NCBI GenBank assembly: GCA_028335825.1
Contig: JAIOKI010000001.1
Location: 558,001 to 622,000 of the forward strand
Length of the DNA stretch: 64,000 nt
Reading direction: 5' to 3'
DNA from: Nosema muscidifuracis
Lineage: Eukaryota > Microsporidia > Nosematidae
A program made the translations under genes and the position numbers. Every line of letters starts with the position of its first letter. The first letter of the stretch is position 1. This document shows positions 61,500 through 64,000 of the stretch, piece by piece. The notes under the pieces were generated by a model, which saw only the letters and a list, made by a program, of their open reading frames with translations, made no database searches and was not told the DNA's origin.

Positions 61500-64000
61500 A
61501 AATAATAAAAAGGATCTGAATCAAAAATCGATAAAATAACAACAACAGCTCATACCGATAAATTATAAAATGAATTTTAAATGACAACTTTATTAAAGAA
61601 TGTGTAGACTTTAAGTTCCTCTGTAACTTATCTTCTTTGAAGACAATTATGGAAGAAGTGCAAGCCTCTAGGGAGGATTAACCTAATAAAGTCTCCAAGC
61701 ATTTTGTTAGATGACTGCAGATGCTGATGGGAGACTGGGATTAAGTAATATGTTCTATGTAAAAAATTTAATGTGTCTATTTATGATGCTCTGATAAAGA
61801 AAAGAAACTAGAGGTCCTCGTTATGAAGCAGGGAATATTAAGAAAAGAATAATATTAAGAGAGTGAAACTTCTGACAGACATATCTGAGGAGTTCTCAGT
61901 TAAAGAAATAGCCAGACAAGGGAATATAGACAAATATTTAAGGGTGCATGGATTAAGATTAAGACAGAAAAAGTTGACTAAATATAACGAAGACTGAAAA
62001 TATGTTCAGTAAAGCTATATAAAGAAATATTAGGGTTTATTAACTTAGCAATCGATATTTTTTCACAATCATACCGTGAAGGATGTGGCTACAATACTTT
62101 AGACAGCTCAAATAAGCTACTAAGAGCTTACGCATTAAGAAGGAATGGAAAGAAAGCATACTTAAAAAATATTTGAATTTGAAAGAGTGCCCACAATGCT
62201 CTGAAAATTTATAGAGCGACAAAGAGAGTATAACAGCACAGCAGATAAAAAAGATTAGGATCCATATGCGACCAAAGAAAATAATATTTGTAAAAACAAA
62301 TGACGTTACAGCTATGATTTTCTTTCTAAATGAAAGAATATGTTACAATAAAAAGTTGCAAGACCTACCTCAAAAGAAAGAATATAGAAAAGAAATCCCA
62401 AAATTGAGTTTTATAGGAACAGTGCTACAGAGACCGACAAGATGATGAGATAATAATATAGCACATAATGTGAGACATAAAAGATAAAGAAGTTCTGATC
62501 ACAATGTGGGAAGCTCAAGAAAATAAGGATATAGTAAATTGTGAAGAATACAAATTGCAATGTAACTTAGATATGCAAAAGGAAAGGTGATTGTTTCAGA
62601 AAAAAAAATTAAGGAAGTAGTAAGTCGTTTACCGAACTGGAAGGCCTCGGGACCAGATAAAATCTATAACTTTTCTATCAAAAATATGTCATCTCTACAG
62701 AAAGATTTATATAAGATAGTTAGGCTGCTTTATTTAGAAATAATCTCGAAGAATAGTGGTTATAAAGAGATGGCATATCTAGTACCAAAGGGGAGCCTAT
62801 AAGCGGAAAAACTTTAGACCAATATCCTGTATGTTTAATCAATATGAACTAGTAAAGAAATGTGCAACATATATATTACAGAACATAGTGGAGACAAAAT
62901 TTCTTTTCTGTTAAAATCAGATGGGTACAGTAAGAAAAGTCAAGCACTTAGAAATTTAACACTTAACAAGGAACGTAGATACAAATAAAAACTAGATAGA
63001 TTGATGTAAAAAGGCGTATGACTCTTTAAGTCTCGAATACTTAATAAAGTGTATCAAAAGCTTAGGGTTACATTAATGGATCAAAAAACTATGTTGAAAG
63101 TATAAGAAAAACTATCAGTTATAAATTATAGCTGATAATGAAACAATATTAAACAAAAGAGTTAAAAGAGAAAGTTTACGAGGGTATAGCTTATCTTCGA
63201 TGTTATTTTTATTATATATGGATCCAATAAGCAAAATTTTAAATGCTATCTATCCAAAAATTAAGTCTGAGGGTGCACGGTTTCCTGCAATCATCTTTTA
63301 TCTATAAAAAACCTTAAGCTTTTATCAAAAGATGATGATACAATAAAGGAAATGGTAAAAGAGACCCAAACATTCTGTAAAATGGTATGATTGGAAATGA
63401 ATTTAGAGAAATCTGTTACCAACACCGAGGCGTGTGCAGATAATGCTAAACTTCTAGAAAGTCATGAAAGCTATAAATATTGGGATTAATTAAAGACACA
63501 GAAGGATGAACAACTGATGATCCTAAGAAGAAGATATTTAAGGCAGTGAAACTAAAATGAGAGAAAATATGTAAAAAATGTTTGAATGCTAACACCTGTC
63601 TAAAGCAATCAATGAACATGGAATCTCATCGATTAACTATTATATTGGAATTATAGAAGCAAAACCTATTGAACTTAGAGAACTCGACTATGCAATCCGG
63701 AATATCCTTATTAAAAACCACAACATCAAAGTCGGCCTGCAAAGAAATATTGTACTCATCCACAAAAGAATTAGGGAGAGTACTTATAAATACAGAGCAC
63801 AAGAGTGAGAGAATATTGCTTCAGTTTTTTAATGCTTTAGATAATAACAAAGAAAGTATAACCCGCAGAAAAGCAATAGTAAAAATCGAAAAAAAAACAA
63901 CACGCATTTGGCTATAAAAAGAACTTTTTCTAATAAAGGAGTACAAATTAAATAAAGTATTTACGCTTGAGATACTAGATGATGCCTAGAGAGCAACCCT
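61500..64000 (+). mobile_element. Decayed LINE, runs off the right edge
   Basis: Plus-strand relic that follows the 28-kb LINE from its N-terminal domain onwards: NPKIEFYRNSATETDK and IAHNVRHKR (about 62,395-62,490), KKIKEVVSRLPNWKASGPDK with IYNFSIKN (62,600-62,700, RT block 1), YLVPKGSL, RPISCMFNQYEL (about 62,818), QMGTVRKVKHL, LLYMDPISKILNAIYPK (about 63,212), MNLEKSVTN, and NNKESITRRKAIVKIEKKTT (about 63,848-63,905). Zinc finger and endonuclease would lie beyond the window. It has many stops and shifts and is clearly older than the 28-kb copy. Local frames 62587-62802 and 63669-63917 are its fragments; 62040-62222 (-) is a shadow. Confidence 0.85.

Noticed and set aside
1-64000. tRNA, rRNA, CRISPR arrays, bacterial operons
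   Set aside because: No tRNA-like TTCGA-centred folds, rRNA-like blocks or spaced palindromic repeats were seen; tandem repeats here lack spacers. A covariance-model scan would be decisive for tRNAs.

Overview
The window reads as nuclear DNA of a microsporidian (fungus-related intracellular parasite) with an expanded, very AT-rich genome. Three things point there. Housekeeping proteins are short and fast-evolving but clearly eukaryotic (actin, BRX1, YTH1, zuotin, CAF40, EMG1, Sec7, mitosomal-type ISU1) and their genes show no introns. Most genes carry a C-run (CCC to CCCCCC) within about 20 bases upstream of the ATG, the microsporidian start signal. TE debris includes REL-endonuclease LINEs and a Mutator-like element. 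The genus cannot be fixed from sequence alone; the long gene-poor stretches exclude a compact Encephalitozoon-like genome.

Layout. 1-19 kb is gene-dense and mostly conserved: a Kismet/CHD7-type chromatin remodeller cut by the left edge, BRX1, a BAR-domain protein, a long coiled-coil protein, MED6 (frame broken by a perfect 91-bp tandem duplication), ISU1, a Sec7-domain ARF-GEF spread over three frames, a small secreted protein, YTH1, zuotin, CAF40, an unknown gene and another tiny secreted protein. Each short intergenic gap here is filled by its own AT-rich repeat. 19-21 kb is a decayed LINE. 21-26.5 kb holds a Gln-rich protein, a cytochrome-b5-reductase-like flavoprotein and a large secreted unknown. 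28-31 kb is a near-complete LINE with a 14-bp target-site duplication, next to an older relic.

33-45 kb carries five members of an undescribed secreted/membrane protein family, interspersed with actin, a forkhead factor and EMG1. 46-60 kb carries four members of a second undescribed family, Cys-rich with a C-terminal membrane anchor. Two of these lie in a segmental duplication whose non-coding half is better conserved than its coding half. Between them are a 5'-truncated LINE copy and a Mutator-like transposase relic. 61.5-64 kb is another decayed LINE running off the right edge.

How it fits together. The left half serves chromatin and transcription (CHD, MED6, CAF40), RNA processing (YTH1), ribosome making (BRX1, with EMG1 further right), Fe-S assembly and vesicle traffic. 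The right half is a gene-poor, transposon-rich compartment where two lineage-specific surface or secreted families have expanded locally. These two families are the most likely new biology here. All similarities were judged by eye; no search was run.
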